Assembly (NCBI GenBank): GCA_029258695.1
Contig: JARIBR010000251.1
Location: 1-8,540 of the forward strand
Source: Quadrisphaera sp.
GTDB taxonomy: Bacteria > Actinomycetota > Actinomycetes > Actinomycetales > Quadrisphaeraceae
Direction of reading: 5' to 3'
Length of the DNA stretch: 8,540 bases
The translations under genes and the position numbers were made by a program. Positions 6,271 through 8,540 of this stretch are shown here, piece by piece. Position 1 is the stretch's first letter, and every line of letters starts with the position of its first letter. The notes under the pieces were generated by a model. It saw only the letters and a list, made by a program, of their open reading frames with translations, was not told where the DNA came from and made no database searches.

Positions 6271-6954
6271 TCACCACAGCTCGGGCAGGTAGACCTCGGG
6301 GACGACGTCGGGCACGTACTCCCCGGCGCGGCAGCGACGGTGGATCTCGGCGTGGCCCAGGCCTTCGCGGCGGGCGGCCACGAGCCTCTCGGGGTCGAAC
6401 GGGGCACCGATGGGGTCGCGGTCGAACTCCGCCGAGGCCCACATCCACTCCTTGGACTCTGCCCAGCTGCTGAAGTTGTCGACCTGGATCTCCACGCCGT
6501 TGCCCTCGGGGTCCGAGTAGTACATGGAGAAGGTCATGCCGTGGTCGAGGTTGAGGAAGGGCAGGATCCCCTCCTCCGCCAGACGCTCGTAGTTGTCCAG
6601 CCACTGGTCGAAGTCGGCGTACTCGAACGCGGTGTGGTGCAGGCCGACGGTGTGGCCCTTGTCCACCGGAGCCTTCAGGCCCGGCAGCGCCAGCAGGGCG
6701 ATGCGGTGGTTGGCCTCGTCGTTGGTCAGCCAGGCGCCCTCGCCGGGGGAGTAGTGCACCGGCTCGAGGCCGGCGACCTTCTCGTACCAGTCGACCATCT
6801 CGTCGAGCTTGAGGGTCGTGAACGTCGTGTGGTGGAAGATCGGGCGGATCAACGGACGTCGGCGCCGACGGTCGCGCTCAGGGGTGGGCTGGGCGGTCGG
6901 GGTGCCGTCGCTCGTGGGGGTGGGGCTCAGGGTGGGGTCGGTCGTGGCGGTCAT
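6271..6954 (-). CDS. Single-domain extradiol ring-cleavage dioxygenase (VOC superfamily, 2,3-dihydroxybiphenyl dioxygenase III-like)
   Basis: The protein has 227 residues and probably cleaves a catechol-type ring next to the hydroxyl pair using Fe(II) or Mn(II) and O2. The VOC fold is seen as two beta-alpha-beta-beta-beta halves: the first begins IFHHTTFTTLKLDEMVDWYEKVAGL (about 39-63, quoted in part by position), the second LHHTAFEYADFDQWL (105-119). Likely metal ligands are H41 or H42, H106 or H107, and E155 in the motif YYSDPEGNGVEIQV, where the tyrosine and H138 are candidate acid-base residues. One VOC domain, rather than two as in BphC, puts it with the short type III extradiol enzymes. 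An unusual N-terminal tail (1-37) is rich in Pro/Thr and ends in an arginine run. ATG 6954 is chosen because GAGG (6959-6962) and GGAGG (6965-6969) lie just upstream. The GTG at 6999 is too close to the predicted -10. It is the first gene of a dioxygenase-FAH-GntR operon. Confidence 0.88.
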   Translation of the reverse strand: MTATTDPTLSPTPTSDGTPTAQPTPERDRRRRRPLIRPIFHHTTFTTLKLDEMVDWYEKVAGLEPVHYSPGEGAWLTNDEANHRIALLALPGLKAPVDKGHTVGLHHTAFEYADFDQWLDNYERLAEEGILPFLNLDHGMTFSMYYSDPEGNGVEIQVDNFSSWAESKEWMWASAEFDRDPIGAPFDPERLVAARREGLGHAEIHRRCRAGEYVPDVVPEVYLPELW

Positions 6955-6964
6955 GGTGCCTCGT

Positions 6965-6969
6965 CCTCC
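6965..6969 (-). promoter_or_regulatory. Ribosome-binding site of the dioxygenase
   Basis: GGAGG on the minus strand ends ten bases before ATG 6954, and a second purine-rich GAGG at 6959-6962 ends four bases before it. Either supports ATG 6954 over the longer frame from 6999. Confidence 0.65.
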
Positions 6970-7000
6970 GGTGGGTGTGGTCGATCCGAGCGCTGCCAAT

Positions 7001-7030
7001 ACTGTAGACAGAAATGAGACTTTCTGTCTA
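7001..7030 (-). promoter_or_regulatory. Predicted promoter of the dioxygenase-FAH-GntR operon
   Basis: On the minus strand TAGACA (7025-7030) matches five of six bases of the -35 consensus. After 18 bases comes TACAGT (7001-7006), a good TANNNT -10. Transcription would start near 6994, giving a leader of about 40 bases with a ribosome-binding site before ATG 6954. Almost the whole promoter lies within the inverted repeat at 7003-7032. Confidence 0.6.
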
Positions 7031-7032
7031 CA
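7003..7032. promoter_or_regulatory. Perfect 12-bp inverted repeat, candidate GntR operator
   Basis: TGTAGACAGAAA, six bases, then its exact complement TTTCTGTCTACA. Each arm also holds a TGTNNACA core, the kind of short half-palindrome many GntR/FCD proteins recognise. The stretch is strikingly AT-rich for this genome. It covers both the -35 and -10 of the dioxygenase operon promoter, so a bound protein would exclude polymerase, which points to repression. The GntR gene at the end of the same operon is the obvious partner; the other GntR regulator is possible. A hairpin terminator for purE is less likely because no T-run follows. Confidence 0.65.
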
Positions 7033-7132
7033 CCCACATCGACGCCTGCTGCGGTGCGGTGTCGTCGGCGCGGTCGGCGCGCTGCGTGGCGGTGCCAGGA
7101 GGACGCTGGCGGTGGCCCGGGCGAGGTGAGCC

Positions 7133-7166
7133 TGAGCGGGTCCACGTGCTGACAGCCGTGCGCTCA
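7133..7166 (-). terminator. Possible imperfect hairpin at the purE stop
   Basis: TGAGCG at 7133-7138 pairs with CGCTCA at 7161-7166, and CACG at 7143-7146 pairs with CGTG at 7157-7160, with a four-base bulge and a ten-base loop. The stem includes the purE stop codon and has no T-run. It might weakly end purKE transcription before the catabolic operon, but it is not a classic intrinsic terminator. The rest of 7033-7132 shows no gene or clear signal. Confidence 0.25.
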
Positions 7167-7757
7167 GACCCCGCGCGAGGTCCGCAGGGCGTCGCCCTTG
7201 GCGACCGCGGTCTCCCGCAGCGCCGCCTGGAAGTCGCCCATCGCCTCCCGCAGACGCTGCGCCTCCGCGCCGTCGCCCGCAGCCAGCACGCGCACCGCGA
7301 GCAGCCCGGCGTTGCGGGCGCCGCCGATCGAGACCGTGGCCACCGGGACCCCCGCGGGCATCTGCACGATCGAGAGCAGCGAGTCCATGCCGTCCAGGTG
7401 CGTCAGCGCGACGGGCACGCCGATCACCGGCAGGGGGGTCAGCGCTGCGAGCATGCCGGGCAGGTGGGCCGCTCCCCCGGCGCCGGCGATGATGGCCCGC
7501 AGCCCGCGGGCGGCGGCGGTGCGCCCATAGGCGACCATGTCCTCCGGCATCCGGTGGGCCGAGACGACCTCCACCTCGTGGAGCACGCCGAACTCTGCGA
7601 GAGCCGTCGCGGCGGCCTCCATCACGGGCCAGTCCGAGTCCGAGCCCATGACGACCGCGACCCGCGGTCCCCCGCTCAGCGGGGTCGTCCCGCTCGGCGT
7701 GGTCTCCCCCGTCGGGGTCTGACCCGTCGGAGTCTCACCCGTCGGCGTCTCACCCAT
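7164..7757 (-). CDS. purE: N5-carboxyaminoimidazole ribonucleotide mutase (PurE, class I)
   Basis: PurE converts N5-CAIR, made by PurK, to CAIR in cytosolic de novo purine synthesis. The 197-residue protein has the full PurE core from about residue 31: GSDSDW (38-43), SAHR (66-69, with the catalytic histidine), [11 protein letters not shown] (92-102) and GARNAGLLA (146-154). The genetic link with purK agrees with the two-step bacterial route rather than direct AIR carboxylation. About 30 residues precede the core, longer than usual, made of PTGET-type pentapeptide repeats. No alternative ATG, GTG or TTG exists between ATG 7757 and the core, except an ATG inside the first strand that would destroy it, so the extension is very probably translated. 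The start overlaps the purK end by 8 bases (ATGGGTGA), implying translational coupling. Confidence 0.96.
   Translation of the reverse strand: MGETPTGETPTGQTPTGETTPSGTTPLSGGPRVAVVMGSDSDWPVMEAAATALAEFGVLHEVEVVSAHRMPEDMVAYGRTAAARGLRAIIAGAGGAAHLPGMLAALTPLPVIGVPVALTHLDGMDSLLSIVQMPAGVPVATVSIGGARNAGLLAVRVLAAGDGAEAQRLREAMGDFQAALRETAVAKGDALRTSRGV
7707..7751 (-). repeat. 15-base in-frame tandem repeat at the purE 5' end (3 copies)
   Basis: Three units of GAGACNCCGACGGGN (the third begins CAG) encode the pentapeptide E/Q-T-P-T-G. A degenerate fourth unit follows. The 15-base unit keeps the frame, so copy number could change by slippage without breaking purE. Its first codons overlap the last bases of purK. 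Confidence 0.75.
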
Positions 7758-8540
7758 CGATGAGCCCGGTGAGGAAGTCCCCGGCGTGGCGGGCGCGGGC
7801 CCGCACGTCCTCGAGGTCGGCGCCGCTGACGTTCACGTGCCCCATCTTCCGCCCCGGGCGCCACGCCTTGCCGTACAGGTGCACCTTGACGCCGGGGTCG
7901 TGGGCCATGACGTGCAGGAGGGCGCGGTGCAGGTCCGCGTGCTCGGCGCGCTGCGGGCCGAGGACGTTGACCATCACCGTCCACGGCGCGAGCGGGCTCA
8001 CGTCACCGAGCGGCAGGTCGAGCACGGCCCGCAGGTGCTGCTCGAACTGCCCGGTCACCGCGCCGTCCATGCTCCAGTGGCCGCTGTTGTGGGGCCGCAT
8101 CGCGAGCTCGTTGACCAGCACGCTCGGCCCGCCCGGCGACCCGACCACCGCAGCGGCACCCGGCTCCGTCCTCCCCGTGGCGGCGACCTCGAAGCACTCC
8201 ATCGCCATCACCCCGACCACCCCCAGCTGCTCGGCCAGGCGCAGCGCCGTGGCCGTGGCCTCCGCGGCGACGTCCGCGTCGAGCCCCGGTGCCGGCGCGA
8301 GCACCTCGCGGCAGATCCCGTCCACCTGGATCGTCTGCACCACCGGCCACGCGCTGGCCTGGCCCGAGGGGCTGCGGGCCACCACCACGGCGAGCTCACG
8401 CTCGAAGGGCACGCGCTCCTCGACGAGCAGGCGGCCGTCGGAGCCGTCGGAGCCCGCCCGCTCGAACCAGCCGGCGGTGCCATCGACCTCGTCGGCGCCC
8501 ACCACGCGCACCCCGTGCCCGTCGTACCCGCCGCGGGGGG
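7750..8540 (-). CDS. purK: N5-carboxyaminoimidazole ribonucleotide synthase (PurK), 3' part (runs off the right edge)
   Basis: PurK is an ATP-grasp enzyme that joins bicarbonate to AIR with ATP. About 263 codons are present out of roughly 380 expected, so the N-terminal pre-ATP-grasp domain lies outside the window. The visible part begins in the glycine-rich ATP loop (GGYDGHG at about 8513-8532, where many homologues have K or R for the H). It continues through [19 protein letters not shown] and the metal- and substrate-binding [14 protein letters not shown] region (around 8070-8115), and ends with the C-terminal domain including [19 protein letters not shown]. The frame stays open to the edge, so GTG 8511 is an internal codon, not the start. 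The TGA at 7750-7752 lies inside the first codons of purE. Confidence 0.95.
   Translation of the reverse strand, partial: PRGGYDGHGVRVVGADEVDGTAGWFERAGSDGSDGRLLVEERVPFERELAVVVARSPSGQASAWPVVQTIQVDGICREVLAPAPGLDADVAAEATATALRLAEQLGVVGVMAMECFEVAATGRTEPGAAAVVGSPGGPSVLVNELAMRPHNSGHWSMDGAVTGQFEQHLRAVLDLPLGDVSPLAPWTVMVNVLGPQRAEHADLHRALLHVMAHDPGVKVHLYGKAWRPGRKMGHVNVSGADLEDVRARARHAGDFLTGLIDG

Noticed and set aside
6955..6999. Longer N-terminus for the dioxygenase, starting at 6999
   Set aside because: It would start within about 2 bases of the predicted -10 and upstream of the likely transcript start, and ATG 6954 has good ribosome-binding sites.
5423..7017. Plus-strand frames (5423-6265 and 6034-7017) opposite the FAH and dioxygenase genes
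   Set aside because: Shadow frames opposite two well-recognised enzymes; no motif and no ribosome-binding site.
7003..7032. Reading the 12-bp dyad as an intrinsic terminator for purE
   Set aside because: The stem is AT-rich, no T-run follows on the minus strand, and a good promoter fits inside it; weak termination cannot be excluded.
7014..7763. Plus-strand frame from the middle of the dyad through the purE region
   Set aside because: It begins inside the inverted repeat, runs antisense to purE, and ends in the antisense of the 15-base repeat.

Overview
The window is very GC-rich DNA with strong codon-position bias, GTG starts, leaderless-type starts and a purK-purE pair near an LCP-family gene. 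Together these point to an actinobacterium (Actinomycetota). I cannot name a genus from the sequence alone. There are nine protein-coding genes, two of them cut by the window edges. I see no RNA genes, insertion sequences or CRISPR arrays.

Layout. (1) Bases 1-501 (minus) are the 5' part of a membrane protein of unknown function. It diverges from a LytR-CpsA-Psr cell-envelope ligase at 623-1879 (plus). Both genes have the same start architecture, TACCGT, six bases, then GTG, which suggests two leaderless transcripts. (2) Bases 1899-6954 hold an aromatic-catabolism block. A GntR/FCD regulator (minus) is divergent from a TfdB-like FAD phenol hydroxylase (2764-4524, plus). The hydroxylase converges on a minus-strand operon made of a single-domain extradiol dioxygenase, a fumarylacetoacetase-family enzyme and a second GntR/FCD regulator. 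(3) Bases 7164-8540 (minus) carry purE and the 3' part of purK, overlapping by 8 bases. They supply the CAIR step of purine synthesis.

How the genes work together (inference). The flavoprotein would hydroxylate a phenol to a catechol-type or trihydroxybenzene compound. The VOC dioxygenase would open the ring, and the FAH-family enzyme would process the 2-hydroxy-dienoate or acylpyruvate product. Each half has its own GntR/FCD regulator, so the hydroxylation and cleavage steps may answer to different ligands. The most striking control element is a perfect 12-bp inverted repeat at 7003-7032. It almost exactly covers the predicted promoter of the dioxygenase operon and is a strong candidate operator.

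Oddities: the second GntR gene has no ATG, GTG or TTG between the upstream stop codon and the middle of its first DNA-binding helix, and its frame is continuous with the upstream gene except for one TGA. PurE carries an unusual N-terminal Pro-Thr-Gly-Glu-Thr repeat. The catabolic block sits between purE and the LCP gene, a neighbourhood otherwise known for housekeeping genes, and may be an insertion. I found no wholly new type of system. The novelty lies in the regulation and in the unassigned substrate.
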